A stretch of DNA of 64,000 nucleotides from Bacillota bacterium (GTDB taxonomy: Bacteria > Bacillota > Clostridia > Lachnospirales > Lachnospiraceae): NCBI GenBank assembly GCA_023392615.1, contig JAEVYT010000007.1:1-64000 (forward strand). The letters run 5' to 3'. The notes beneath the pieces are model-generated. The model ran no database searches. It was given only the letters and a program-made list of their open reading frames with translations, and had not been told where the DNA came from. This document shows, piece after piece, positions 18,468 through 28,367 of this stretch. Every line of letters begins with the position of its first letter. The first letter of the stretch is position 1. The translations under genes and the position numbers were made by a program.

Positions 18468-20186
18468 TTACGCCTCCTTTCCACTTTCAATCTGAGTATG
18501 ATAGATATCTTGATAAACTTCACAACTTTTCATTAACTCCTCATGAGAGCCAAATCCAACTTTCTTTCCGTTCTCCATAACAAGTATCTTATCAGCTAAC
18601 ATTGCTGTTCCACACCGCTGTGTTATTGTTATCAGCGTTTGGCAATATTGTGATTCTCTAAGATTATCTCTTACCTTTGCTTCCGTCACAGCGTCTAGAG
18701 CGCTTGTAGCGTCATCAAGTATTAATATCGGTGATTTTTTAATCATTGCACGTGCAATAGAGATGCGTTGCTTTTGTCCACCGGATAGATTGACTCCTCC
18801 ACTTCCGAGTATGCTGCTATAACCATTATTCATCTTTGTGATAAAATCTGCCTGAGCCTTCTCCGTAACCAGCTTAATTTCTTCAAGTGATGCATCTTTC
18901 TTGCCCCAACGCAAATTATCCGTTACTGAGCCGGAGAATAACATAGGTCTTTGAGGTACAATCGAGATATTGTTGCGCAACTCATCCACTCCCATATTTT
19001 TCAAATCATAATCATCCAAAAATATATGACCACTGTCTGTATCATAAAATCGTAGTAGAAGCCAGGCTATTGTAGATTTTCCGCTGCCGGTAGGTCCGAT
19101 GATTGCCAGACTTTCTCCTTGTTTTACAGAAAAAGATAGATCCTTAATTGCAGGAACTCCACTACCCCCTGGATAAGCAAAGCTAACTCGGTCAAAAGTA
19201 ATGCTTCGATATGATTGATTCCTCTTCTCACTTCCTGCAAAATCCTCCTCACAATCAAACACCTCTTGAATTCGTGCAGTAGAGGCTTTCGTTCGTACAA
19301 ATACAGTAAATATATTTGTTATCATGATTAGCGAATTCAGTATTTGTGCCATATAGATTGTAAATGCCGTCATATCTCCGGTATTGGCAAGATTTTTTTG
19401 AAATAAAATTCCACCAACAAAGATAACAGTTACGGTTCCTATCCCAACAACCAGAGTCAGAATCGGTGAGATTACTGTTATTACCATTTGGGAGGATATT
19501 CCTTTTGCCATCAGATTATTATTTTCGATATTAAACTTATCTATTTCGCTATCGTAAGTACCAAAGGCTTTCACTAGACGCACACCAATTAAATATTCCT
19601 GAACTCTTGAATTAACACGATCAACAGCTTTCTGTAGCTGATAAAATCTAGGATAGCTGAATTTCATACTTATATAGATAAGTATAGATACGACAAGAAC
19701 TACTCCATAGATAATAAGACTTAATCGTGGATTCATTAAGGTAGCTAGAATTATACTGCCAATACACGTGATTGGAGCTTTCATAAATATCCTCATGGTT
19801 CCGTTAACACACTGAATAATCTGTGCAGTATCATTTGTCATTCTGGTAATCAACGAGCCATTCTCAATCTTATCTGAGCTAACTTCTGAAAAGGACATAA
19901 TCTTCTCAAATAAATCAGCCCTAAGATCAGCCCCCGTTCTTTGTGATACATAGCTCGCCAGATTATTTCTGACTATCGCAAAGCATGCACCAATCAATGT
20001 CACAAACAACATCATTAATCCCCAATAATAGACGCGACTTAGTTCTCCCTTTTCAATTCCGCTATTCACAATATGTGACATAAGAGTGGGTCCTAACAAA
20101 TCACAGAAAGATTCGAGCGTTACACATATGAGTGCGACTATAAAAGGAGTCTTATATCTCTTGAAATATTTACCGTATAACTTCAA
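18468..20186 (-). CDS. Heterodimeric ABC exporter, subunit with degenerate ATPase site
   Basis: Half-transporter of 572 residues with six membrane helices followed by a nucleotide-binding domain. Walker A is GPTGSGKS and the signature LSGGQ, but Walker B reads ILILDDATSALD, with Asp in place of the catalytic Glu, and the switch position reads ITQRCGTAM, Gln in place of His. These are the expected changes of the non-hydrolytic site in heterodimeric exporters. TTG start with AGAGGG upstream. It sits 25 bp after the MFS gene and 2 bp before its partner, so all are one transcript. Confidence 0.92.
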   Translation of the reverse strand: MKLYGKYFKRYKTPFIVALICVTLESFCDLLGPTLMSHIVNSGIEKGELSRVYYWGLMMLFVTLIGACFAIVRNNLASYVSQRTGADLRADLFEKIMSFSEVSSDKIENGSLITRMTNDTAQIIQCVNGTMRIFMKAPITCIGSIILATLMNPRLSLIIYGVVLVVSILIYISMKFSYPRFYQLQKAVDRVNSRVQEYLIGVRLVKAFGTYDSEIDKFNIENNNLMAKGISSQMVITVISPILTLVVGIGTVTVIFVGGILFQKNLANTGDMTAFTIYMAQILNSLIMITNIFTVFVRTKASTARIQEVFDCEEDFAGSEKRNQSYRSITFDRVSFAYPGGSGVPAIKDLSFSVKQGESLAIIGPTGSGKSTIAWLLLRFYDTDSGHIFLDDYDLKNMGVDELRNNISIVPQRPMLFSGSVTDNLRWGKKDASLEEIKLVTEKAQADFITKMNNGYSSILGSGGVNLSGGQKQRISIARAMIKKSPILILDDATSALDAVTEAKVRDNLRESQYCQTLITITQRCGTAMLADKILVMENGKKVGFGSHEELMKSCEVYQDIYHTQIESGKEA

Positions 20187-20211
20187 TCTACATCCCTCTT
20201 TTCATACCTTA

Positions 20212-21660
20212 CTAACTCAAAGAATCCACCTTACCATCCGATGACCAATCCGGTTCCATCCCTCTTGAATAGGATATAATAGCTGCGATTATACTAAATA
20301 TAAACGATATCATAAATGCCATCCTAAGGCCGCCCATAAACTGTCCTACTGCAATTCCTTTCGAGCCAACCTGAGTCCCGACAAATAATGCCTGCATCGC
20401 TTCCGGTGATATTGATGATGATATAATAGCCATCGATATCGCAATACTCAATACATTCCCTGCATTCATTGACATTGTTCTCACTCCGGCCGCAATTCCT
20501 CTCTTATTTGCAGGCACGATGCTCATAATCGCAGACGTATTTGGTGAGAAAAACATACCGGAACCAAAGCCCATAATTAGCATCCATATCATTAATTCTA
20601 CCATGGATGTGTTCTTGTTAATAAACATCATTCCAAAAAGACCGGCTGCTGATATCAATAGTCCAACTGAACTGAGCACTCTTGCACCGTATTTATCTGA
20701 AAGATAACCACTAATTGGAGATACAACCATCATTGAAATAGCAAATGGCGCAAGCAAAATTCCAGCCTGAATCGGATCAATCCCCTTAATTCCTTGAAAA
20801 TAAAAGATTAATAAGAATGTAACCGCACCTCTTGCAATTCCGTTGAGAAGATTGCTGGCATATGCAAAAGCTAGTACTCGTGTTTTTAAAAGCTTCATAT
20901 CAAGCATCGGTTCTTCTGTTCTGTTTTCTATATGTACAAAAGCACCTAACAATACAACCGAAATTACACTTAACCCTATCACTGAGGCATGAAACCAACC
21001 TGAAAATCCGCCTATCGTAAGGGCAATTAGCAATGCAAGCATGCCAAGAGAGAATGTTATCGTTCCCTTAAAATCAAACTTCTGTTTTGTAGTTATAATT
21101 TCTCCCTCCTTCAGCATAAACGCTGCCCAAAGCGTTCCGATAATACCGATTGGAATATTAATATAGAATATGCTTCTCCATCCGATATTTATTAAAAATC
21201 CACCCAATATGGGGCCTGCAATGGATGCTATACTTATAATCATGCTATTAATTCCCAATGCTCTTCCAAGTTCACTTTTAGGAAATGCATCTGCAACAAT
21301 CGCAGTACTATTAGCAACCATTAATGCTCCTCCAATTGCTTGAATTAATCGAAAGATTAACAGCTGAGTTCCTGACTGTGATATTGCACAGAATAAAGAT
21401 GAAATTGTAAATATTGCAAACCCACTTACATATAATTTCTTTCTCCCAAACATATCTGCAATTCTACCGATAGATGGAACTAATATGGTCATAGCGAGCA
21501 TATATCCCATCAAAATCCAGGTTACCAATGCCATCCCCACTTTTAAATCCTTCATAATAACAGGAAGCGCCATCATTAATGTACTTCCGCTTAACACTGA
21601 AAATAATGCACCCATTGATGTGCAGGAAAGTGCAATCCATTTATATCTATCTTGTTTCAT
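20212..21660 (-). CDS. MFS drug efflux transporter, DHA2 (EmrB/QacA) family
   Basis: Membrane transporter of 482 residues with about 14 predicted helices. The N-terminal helix has SGSTLMMALPVIMKDL, the loop motif is GRIADMFGRKKLYVSGFAIF, and the antiporter motif C region is SIASIAGPILGGFLINIGWR, marks of drug:proton antiporters. ATG is preceded by GGAGAGGACGAAA. It is the second gene of an operon opened by a MerR-family regulator and continued by a heterodimeric ABC exporter, so two energy modes of efflux are under one switch. The drug is not predictable. Confidence 0.92.
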   Translation of the reverse strand: MKQDRYKWIALSCTSMGALFSVLSGSTLMMALPVIMKDLKVGMALVTWILMGYMLAMTILVPSIGRIADMFGRKKLYVSGFAIFTISSLFCAISQSGTQLLIFRLIQAIGGALMVANSTAIVADAFPKSELGRALGINSMIISIASIAGPILGGFLINIGWRSIFYINIPIGIIGTLWAAFMLKEGEIITTKQKFDFKGTITFSLGMLALLIALTIGGFSGWFHASVIGLSVISVVLLGAFVHIENRTEEPMLDMKLLKTRVLAFAYASNLLNGIARGAVTFLLIFYFQGIKGIDPIQAGILLAPFAISMMVVSPISGYLSDKYGARVLSSVGLLISAAGLFGMMFINKNTSMVELMIWMLIMGFGSGMFFSPNTSAIMSIVPANKRGIAAGVRTMSMNAGNVLSIAISMAIISSSISPEAMQALFVGTQVGSKGIAVGQFMGGLRMAFMISFIFSIIAAIISYSRGMEPDWSSDGKVDSLS

Positions 21661-21683
21661 TTTCGTCCTCTCCTATGATGATA

Positions 21684-22091
21684 TTATTTATTAGCCTTCA
21701 TATCAAGATCTGCCAATATATCCATATATTTAGCTTTTACTCGTTTCATCGTTTCTTCTTTTTGCTCAATTAATTCAATCTGTTTATTGATTGCATGAAC
21801 TGATTTTTCAATCATCTCCTTATCTTGATGTTCTCCTTCAATAATACCTCTAATAATTAATTCCAGATCAAATACATCTTTCACTTCATTCAGACTGAAG
21901 CCAAGACTGTCCTTATAAGATCTTATTCTCGATATCCTATCAATGTCCTCATCGGAATATAATCTATATTGCGACTCAGTTCTTACCGGTTTAATTAATT
22001 CAATATCCTCATAGTAGCGAATGGCTCGCTTTGTAAGACCGGTTATCTTCGCCACCTCTTCAATTCGATAAAGTTTCTTCTCCATAATCAT
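21684..22091 (-). CDS. MerR-family transcription regulator
   Basis: Regulator of about 135 residues. The N-terminal winged helix is YRIEEVAKITGLTKRAIRYY, followed by SQYRLYSDEDIDRISRI, both typical of MerR proteins. A coiled-coil dimerisation helix fills the C-terminus, with no room for a large ligand domain and no Cys metal site, so a small hydrophobic inducer or none is expected. Three in-frame ATG codons lie close together; AAAGG fits the middle one (22091). It heads the efflux operon; the 40-bp palindrome about 100 bp upstream is the probable binding site. Confidence 0.9.
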   Translation of the reverse strand: MIMEKKLYRIEEVAKITGLTKRAIRYYEDIELIKPVRTESQYRLYSDEDIDRISRIRSYKDSLGFSLNEVKDVFDLELIIRGIIEGEHQDKEMIEKSVHAINKQIELIEQKEETMKRVKAKYMDILADLDMKANK

Positions 22092-22186
22092 TATCATTAC
22101 CTTTCATCTAGAGCTATCATGAATTATTAAAACAAATTGCCCCACATCAGCACATATACGATTGTATAAGCAACTCTATTATAAAA

Positions 22187-22230
22187 ATTATATGCAACCA
22201 TAACATTAACGTCAATGTTATAGTTGCATA
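22187..22230 (-). promoter_or_regulatory. Promoter and 40-bp palindromic operator of the efflux operon
   Basis: The palindrome 22191-22230 has 20-base arms with two mismatches: TATGCAACCATAACATTAAC and the complement TATGCAACTATAACATTGAC. On the minus strand TTGACG straddles the centre and TATAAT (22192-22187) abuts the edge, with a 17-bp spacer. A dimer bound here would cover the -35 and spacer, as MerR-family regulators do, although the classic spacer is 19 bp. Start of transcription would be near 22180. Confidence 0.7.
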
Positions 22231-22271
22231 TATTTGTTATCCATTTTCAAAAAATGTCTGTATATAATTCT

Positions 22272-22345
22272 AAAAAAAGAGACACCCTACTTGACATTAC
22301 TAGGAAAGTATAGCTCCTCGACAAATATCAAATACGGCATCTCTT
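22272..22345 (-). terminator. Terminator of the chemoreceptor gene
   Basis: On the minus strand AAGAGATGCC (22345-22336) pairs with GGTGTCTCTT (22286-22277) and is followed by a run of seven T. The loop is unusually long, about 50 bases, and holds a small inner hairpin. Confidence 0.6.
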
Positions 22346-22408
22346 ATAGATGGTAAAAGGAACACATTCATTCTTACATTCTACCAACATTAGTTTTTAC
22401 GAAATTTA

Positions 22409-24547
22409 TTATTCTTCATCCTCAAACTTAAACATTAAAATTGCTTTCTCAAGTACCTTTGCTTCCTCTGCTAGTTCATCCGCGGATCTGCTTAAGAACT
22501 CCACTGAATTAATCTGTTCAATAGCTGTAGCACTTACCTCCTCGGAAGCAGAAGCTGTCTCTTCAGATACTGCGGATATATTCGTAATTGCATCCATACT
22601 TCTATCCTTTGCGGATTCTATCGTCTTAACACCCTCTGATATATTATTCAGATTGGATACAAGTTTTTCTACATACAGATTGATATTTTCGAAAGTAGTG
22701 ATTGCTTTACCCAAAGCTTCCATCTGTGTTTCCACAATATTCTTCGCCTGTTTTGCTGAGTGAGCTGTTACCTTAGTCTTCTCTTGTATCTCATCCACGA
22801 TTTCTTTAATTTGATTTGAAGCTAGTGATGACTGATCTGCCAGTTTGCGAATTTCTTCCGCAACAACCGCAAAACCTTTCCCGGCATCCCCTGCTCTTGC
22901 CGCTTCAATGGAAGCATTTAAGGATAATAGGTTTGTTTGAGCCGCAATATCATTAATTGCATGAATTATGTTTTGAATATTTCGGGAGTGAAGCTCTAGA
23001 TCTTCAATTTCATTAATTACTACATGAGTAATCTCAGTAGTTGCGCTAGATTTGCTATTTAATACATCAACAATAACGATTCCTTCCCCTATAATAGCTG
23101 TTGTATCCTTCGCAATCTGCTCTATTTCATATGTACTTTTATATACAAGATTGATCTGATCCGATAAATCGGACATCATATTGGAACATTGTTCCGTGTC
23201 GGAAGCCTGCTGTGTTACTCCATTACCAATTTCATCAATTGCTAGCGAGATGTTTTTCGTTGAATCCAATATATTAGTAGAAGCGCCTGATAATTCATCT
23301 GCTGATTTAGTAACTCGAGTTCCCACATTCGCAACCTCTTTAATCAAACTTCTCATTTCACCCATCATTCCCTTTAAGCTTTGAGATAGTATTAGGAATT
23401 CATCTTTTCTCTTCGTTTCAAACTTAGTGGTTAAGTCGCCTCCTGCTGCTTTCATAATTGAACCGGATAATTTTGTAATCTCAATACCGATACCTCTTGC
23501 CAGTATCGTACCAATTATTGATACGAAAACGCATGCAAGTATTACAAATAGTATTACTAAAGTTCTTATATCATTAACCTTCTTAAGAATTTCACTTTTT
23601 GGTACTAAGGCGCAAATTGTCGCTCCTGTTTTATCCACTTTACTATAAAGGAATAGATAGTCTTTTTTATTATATTTTTCGAATGAGGAGCCATTTTCCC
23701 CTATCCTCTTTGTTGTACTTTTATAGTAAGGTAGATCCTTAAATACATTTGTTGCAGTAGTACCATATAACGCTTCCTGGCCATCACTTGTTATAAAGCC
23801 GACAATGCTATCCTTACCAAGATTTAGTTGTGATATAGGTCTTACGATTTTGCTGGTAAGCACATCTATCACGATATAACCGTTGTTCTCTGTCAACTTT
23901 CGAATAATTGTTGCTGAATATGCGGTCTGCGTATTGCGAAGAGCATCATCTAGAAAAGGATGCTTTCCAAGCCAGATAAAACGTTGAGATGAAGATTGTA
24001 TCATTTTCCCTTCTTCAGATTTATTGAAATTCTGATAAAAATCCTTTGGAAGCTTACCGGCTGTTGAATATGAATCACCATTGTCACCAAAGACATGAAT
24101 ATTATAATTAACACTGTTCGACGTCTTCGCTGCGGACAACTCATTTGCCATCTTCATATAGCTATCCTTTTCTTTCAGGGATCCACTTTTGTAATAATCC
24201 CTTACTGATTCATAGCTTATTAGATTATATGACTCATCCAATACGCTATTTAACTCCATTGTGATATAATCTTTCGTTGCGTTCAATGTTGTTATCGTAC
24301 TGTTCTCATAATTTTCAATAATTGCTGACGACGCCTTTTGATAAGCAACGAATCCAAATACAGCTAAAAATAAAATAGGGACAGCGAAGGCAACCATAAT
24401 TTTTGTCCGTATGTTAAGCTTGTTCCATACGTTCATACTAGGTAACACCTTTGCTATCCCTTGTTTCGACTTTCTAATATTCAATTTCTTATTCAGCTCT
24501 TTGGGTTTTCGCTCTTTTTGCCTTTTGTGTTTCTTCTCTTTTGTCAT
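22409..24547 (-). CDS. Methyl-accepting chemotaxis protein
   Basis: Chemoreceptor of 712 residues. It begins with an unusual Lys/Arg-rich cytoplasmic tail of about 45 residues, then a first membrane helix (about 48-68), an extracellular sensor of about 260 residues of dCACHE type, a second helix (about 330-350), a HAMP domain, and the signalling domain. The hairpin tip is [40 protein letters not shown], which binds CheA and CheW. The C-terminus has no NWETF-type methylation tether. ATG has AGGAG 11 bases upstream. It is a single gene with its own promoter and terminator. Ligand not predictable. Confidence 0.95.
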   Translation of the reverse strand: MTKEKKHKRQKERKPKELNKKLNIRKSKQGIAKVLPSMNVWNKLNIRTKIMVAFAVPILFLAVFGFVAYQKASSAIIENYENSTITTLNATKDYITMELNSVLDESYNLISYESVRDYYKSGSLKEKDSYMKMANELSAAKTSNSVNYNIHVFGDNGDSYSTAGKLPKDFYQNFNKSEEGKMIQSSSQRFIWLGKHPFLDDALRNTQTAYSATIIRKLTENNGYIVIDVLTSKIVRPISQLNLGKDSIVGFITSDGQEALYGTTATNVFKDLPYYKSTTKRIGENGSSFEKYNKKDYLFLYSKVDKTGATICALVPKSEILKKVNDIRTLVILFVILACVFVSIIGTILARGIGIEITKLSGSIMKAAGGDLTTKFETKRKDEFLILSQSLKGMMGEMRSLIKEVANVGTRVTKSADELSGASTNILDSTKNISLAIDEIGNGVTQQASDTEQCSNMMSDLSDQINLVYKSTYEIEQIAKDTTAIIGEGIVIVDVLNSKSSATTEITHVVINEIEDLELHSRNIQNIIHAINDIAAQTNLLSLNASIEAARAGDAGKGFAVVAEEIRKLADQSSLASNQIKEIVDEIQEKTKVTAHSAKQAKNIVETQMEALGKAITTFENINLYVEKLVSNLNNISEGVKTIESAKDRSMDAITNISAVSEETASASEEVSATAIEQINSVEFLSRSADELAEEAKVLEKAILMFKFEDEE

Positions 24548-24621
24548 ACACCATCACACTCCTGATCTCCACTATTTTTGTAGAATTATGTATTATAAGC
24601 TCATATATCTCTATGTTATTT

Positions 24622-24650
24622 AAAATATCAGAATAATTTTCTGTTGTCAA
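24622..24650 (-). promoter_or_regulatory. Promoter of the chemoreceptor gene
   Basis: On the minus strand TTGACA (24650-24645), 17 bp, TATTTT (24627-24622), some 75 bp before the start codon. The rest of the 318-bp gap up to the glucosaminidase gene is AT-rich; a promoter for that gene must be there, but none is convincing. Confidence 0.65.
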
Positions 24651-24865
24651 CTAATCTGTTAGTACTTATTAATCCCATTTTAAGGTATTATAGAATCCTC
24701 ATCTTTACTATTTTATAATTTCAAGCTTTATTAATTTAATATGATTTTAATTTGTAAATTTTAATAAAAGAGAGTTATAATGAATATGAACTGTCCATAA
24801 AATTCAATGACGATATGTGGACATGCGGATTTAATCCGGTCGTTGTTAAATAAAGGAGTGATATA

Positions 24866-27001
24866 TTGAACAAAAAAATTATGAAGCGATTTGTTGCTTT
24901 AACTCTATTTGTATTGGCTCTGATTGTCGTCTTTGATATCCCTACTGACGCACTTGCAGCAACAAAATATGTTAAAGTTTCCTTCAATTCAGCAGGTGGT
25001 TCTGCTGTTTCCGCTAAAAAAGTTGCTTATAACAAATTAGTAACTGCGCCAAAAGCCCCAAAGAAAACAGGTTATACTTTTGTTGGCTGGTATAAGGAAT
25101 CAAAGCTTAAAACTACTTGGAACTTTAAAACAAACCGCGTTACAAAAAACATCACGCTATATGCTAAATGGAAAATCAATACCTATAGCGTAACCTTCAA
25201 CTCAGTTGGCGGTGCCAAAGTAAATACACAAAAGATAAATTATAAAAGAACTATTGCCATACCGAAAAATCCAACCAAAACAGGGTACACATTTGCCGGA
25301 TGGTATAAAGATTCAAAATATAAATCAGCATGGAATTTTAAGAGTAATACTGTTACCGGCAATATCACATTATATGCAAAGTGGACGCCAAACAAATATA
25401 CTGTGAACTTTTATTCACAGGGTGGTAGTGCTATCTCATCAAAAACAGTTACTTACAACAGCACAATGCCTTCACCTTCAACGCCAACAAAAAACGGATA
25501 TCTCTTTGAAGGATGGTATACCTCGCCAAGTCTAACATCCAAATGGATTTTTACGAATAAAGTTCAGTCGGGCATGACATTATATGCCAGATGGAGGGCA
25601 CCGGTTCCGTCTAGCTATATGGGAATTATATCACCTAATATAGGCTCATTAAATGTAAGAACTACTACAAATACAAATGTTTCCGATAATATAATAGGAA
25701 AATTAACAGGTAGAAATCCCATCACTATTACTTCTGATTATAATACCACTTGGTTTCAGATTAATTATAATGGTAAAGTTGCTTACATATCAAAAAGCCT
25801 TATGGATCAGAATAATACGGTATCTGCTCAGTTAACTGCATATGCTGCTTATATAACAGCAAACGGCTCTGCCAATATTTACACAACCCCTTCCTCTTCC
25901 TCTAAAGTGCTGGGAACAGTAAAAAACGGTGCCTATGTGAATGTTGTGCCAATCATCGGCAATCAGGACTTTGTTCAGATTGCAGCACCAGGTGGGAAGT
26001 TAGGTTATCTGGCAGTATCAAACCATCAGCAACTTTTTTACAGCACCTTGGACATTCGCAAGCCTTCTTCTATAACAGCCGCTCAGATTAATTCTGCGAT
26101 TGTTAATTACAAGGCAAAAAATAAAATAACAGCAAAAATACCGATTGACAATCAAGGTCAAACCTTTATTGATGTAGGAAAAGAATCCGGTGTCAATCCC
26201 CTTATCCTTGCTGCAATAGCGATGCACGAAAGCGGGTGGGGTACAAACAACCTTTCTATCCGTAAAAACAATATCTATTCGGTAGCCGCATATGATAAAT
26301 CACCCTTTGATAGCGCTTATACGTTTAGCTCTATAAAAGAAGCGATTCAATATCAAGCAAACTTGCTTAACCAATATTATTTAACTTCTGATACTAACAA
26401 TAAAATGTATTCAGCGGGTAATTATATCGGCACAGGCGGTATAGCCGGAACATTAATCGGAGGTAAGAACAGAGGTGCCTCCGGACTCAATAGTTATTAT
26501 TCCTCGAACGCTAACTGGGGAGCAGACATAGCGTATATTTGTCAATCCATTCTTCCTTATAACTCAAGCTATTCATCTGCTAAACCAATGACAGGAAAGT
26601 TAATTAGTGTGACTTTAGCAGATACATCTATAAATTTAGCAGACAAAAAAGTTTATGGAAAAAACAAAGGGAAAGTGCTTAACATATACGATAATATCAA
26701 CGGTACAACATATAAAGGTTTAAACAATCAACCAGTACAACTTTCACCATATGATTCCACTACAAATGTTGGTACCTTCCAGGTACTAGAACTATGGGGG
26801 AATTTAAAAAGCGGTTGGATGAAGATCACAACCACCGTCTCGGGGACTACCTACACAGGCTATGTCAACTTTGGTGGACTCGATAATTATCCCTCAAGAT
26901 TTACTCTGGATAACCTAATTCGGAATTCGTCTACCGGAACATATGCAGCGCAGGCTACTAATACCGGTGTTCCCGCTGGTTATGTTACTTGTTATCGGTA
27001 A
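24866..27001 (+). CDS. Secreted glucosaminidase with three InlB-type repeats
   Basis: Exported cell-wall enzyme of 711 residues. A signal peptide (cut near DALA, residue 31) is followed by three Listeria-Bacteroides (InlB B-type, Flg_new) repeats at about 35-103, 107-173 and 178-243, each ending in ITLYAKW-like text. Two SH3-like domains follow (about 250-310 and 325-390). The glucosaminidase domain spans about 405-575, with the likely catalytic Glu455 in AIAMHESGWGTNNLSI. A last 130 residues resemble another SH3-like tail. It should cut the glycan strand of peptidoglycan while the repeats bind wall or host surfaces. TTG start, AAAGGAGTGATATA upstream. No sortase signal is seen. Confidence 0.9.
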   Translation: MNKKIMKRFVALTLFVLALIVVFDIPTDALAATKYVKVSFNSAGGSAVSAKKVAYNKLVTAPKAPKKTGYTFVGWYKESKLKTTWNFKTNRVTKNITLYAKWKINTYSVTFNSVGGAKVNTQKINYKRTIAIPKNPTKTGYTFAGWYKDSKYKSAWNFKSNTVTGNITLYAKWTPNKYTVNFYSQGGSAISSKTVTYNSTMPSPSTPTKNGYLFEGWYTSPSLTSKWIFTNKVQSGMTLYARWRAPVPSSYMGIISPNIGSLNVRTTTNTNVSDNIIGKLTGRNPITITSDYNTTWFQINYNGKVAYISKSLMDQNNTVSAQLTAYAAYITANGSANIYTTPSSSSKVLGTVKNGAYVNVVPIIGNQDFVQIAAPGGKLGYLAVSNHQQLFYSTLDIRKPSSITAAQINSAIVNYKAKNKITAKIPIDNQGQTFIDVGKESGVNPLILAAIAMHESGWGTNNLSIRKNNIYSVAAYDKSPFDSAYTFSSIKEAIQYQANLLNQYYLTSDTNNKMYSAGNYIGTGGIAGTLIGGKNRGASGLNSYYSSNANWGADIAYICQSILPYNSSYSSAKPMTGKLISVTLADTSINLADKKVYGKNKGKVLNIYDNINGTTYKGLNNQPVQLSPYDSTTNVGTFQVLELWGNLKSGWMKITTTVSGTTYTGYVNFGGLDNYPSRFTLDNLIRNSSTGTYAAQATNTGVPAGYVTCYR

Positions 27002-27052
27002 TATTAGTGGTCTCCACTAATTAATATTTAATGATAAAATACACTTATACTC

Positions 27053-27107
27053 AAAAGGGTGAAACCACAAACAAGCATTATTGTGTTTTTGTGGTTTCAC
27101 CCTTTTA
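27053..27107 (+). terminator. Terminator of the glucosaminidase gene
   Basis: Perfect stem AAAAGGGTGAAACCACAAA with its complement (27053-27071 and 27088-27106). A smaller hairpin, ATTAGTGG-TCT-CCACTAAT, lies just past the stop at 27003-27021. The remaining 240 bp to the next gene are AT-rich and hold its promoter region, not resolved. Confidence 0.8.
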
Positions 27108-27347
27108 TCCATTAGCCCTGTCTATCAACTTATATTATTAAATACTATCACTTTCATTATCAACTATCTTTGTTATAATCCATTTTAATTATAGTAAACA
27201 GGTTTCTTATCTGATAAAATATAATCACCAGTAATTTACATTCTATTACAGGTCAGCTTGTAGTAAGTTATAAATTATATACTATCAAATGTGTATCATG
27301 GATATGAGCACTAAAATTAGTAATTCACAATTGTAAAGGAGGGTTTC

Positions 27348-28241
27348 ATGAAGAAATATTTGGCTATTTCATTCATTATAGCTGTATCGATAATTTTTTT
27401 GTCTTACACAGTACAAAGAACAGATAAATCATACCTTAATAAAGATGACAATATTAAAGCAGTTCCGACAGATACTGAGATCACAGCCACCCTCAAACCT
27501 ACGATTGCGTCTACTCATATTCCTACGATCACACCCAACATTACTTCTTCCAATAAGAATGACATTATAGATTATACGAATACAAATAAACCATTCACAG
27601 AAGGTGTTCGCATCAAAAAATACCCCGGCAATTATGCCTGTTTTCAATTTGTGACCCCTGATGGCTTCAAGATTATTTCAGATCCATTTGTTATAGGTAA
27701 AAAAATTCATCCGGATGTCGTAACCGAAAGTCACCAGGATATGGATCATAATGATGTTTCAAATCTAAAAAAACCTTTTAAATTGTTAACCGTTCCTGGA
27801 GAGTATAAAACAAAACACATAGTAATAAAAGGCTATGCCGGTAAGCATAATAAGGGCGACGACGGTGATACAAATAATATTTTTGTCTTTACGATCGATG
27901 GTATTAAAATTGCTCACTTTGCCTCTCAAGGGGAACTTCCACCTCCAAAAGTTCTTGAGAAAATTGGTAAAGTCGATGTAATATTGATCCAGATATTCGA
28001 AGATCCTGCCGCTTCTAAGTTAATTATGGATGACGTAGATATAATTTTAAAATCTCTTAAGCCTAAGATCGTTATTCCCGAGCATGGCGATACGAATGCC
28101 GGAAAGAACCTAGCAGAACACCTTAATATAAAGGAAGAGTACATAACGAATGGAGAAATCATTATTACTCGTGATAATATTGATAAAATCAATGGAATCC
28201 ATGTCATAAATCTTGATACTGTTATTAAATTACAAAACTAA
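27348..28241 (+). CDS. Exported metallo-beta-lactamase-fold protein
   Basis: Protein of 297 residues with an N-terminal signal or anchor helix (YLAISFIIAVSIIFLSYTV), a Thr/Pro linker to about residue 75, and a Lactamase_B_3 type domain. The usual metal motif T-H-x-H-x-D-H is altered to ESHQDMDHND, that is H-x-D-x-D-H. A further His is in YAGKHNKGDD and the last in VIPEHGDT. This pattern fits UlaG-like or other atypical members and suggests a changed but present metal site. AAAGGAGG precedes ATG. It stands alone with its own terminator. Substrate unknown; a phosphodiester or lactone is possible. Confidence 0.8.
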   Translation: MKKYLAISFIIAVSIIFLSYTVQRTDKSYLNKDDNIKAVPTDTEITATLKPTIASTHIPTITPNITSSNKNDIIDYTNTNKPFTEGVRIKKYPGNYACFQFVTPDGFKIISDPFVIGKKIHPDVVTESHQDMDHNDVSNLKKPFKLLTVPGEYKTKHIVIKGYAGKHNKGDDGDTNNIFVFTIDGIKIAHFASQGELPPPKVLEKIGKVDVILIQIFEDPAASKLIMDDVDIILKSLKPKIVIPEHGDTNAGKNLAEHLNIKEEYITNGEIIITRDNIDKINGIHVINLDTVIKLQN

Positions 28242-28299
28242 AAACTCCTTACTTTAAAAACAAAACCAAAAGTAATTATCCAATTATTTACATAGATAA

Positions 28300-28348
28300 A
28301 AGGTGATTCCACTCAGTCATTAAAGACTTTAGGAATCACCTTATTTTT
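28300..28348. terminator. Bidirectional terminator
   Basis: AAGGTGATTCC (28300-28310) pairs with GGAATCACCTT (28332-28342). A T-run follows on the plus strand (TTATTTTT) and TTTT follows on the minus strand. It serves the exported metallo-beta-lactamase-fold gene and the convergent kinase gene. Confidence 0.75.
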
Positions 28349-28367
28349 ATGTTCACATTTTGTATTA

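Noticed and set aside
22276..22345. Long-loop hairpin after the chemoreceptor gene as a riboswitch
   Set aside because: It follows the stop and ends in a T-run, so a terminator explains it; no known aptamer core was recognised.
25000..25600. Repeated units in the glucosaminidase gene considered as a CRISPR or DNA repeat
   Set aside because: The similarity is at protein level (InlB-type repeats), with a period of about 210 bp and diverged bases.
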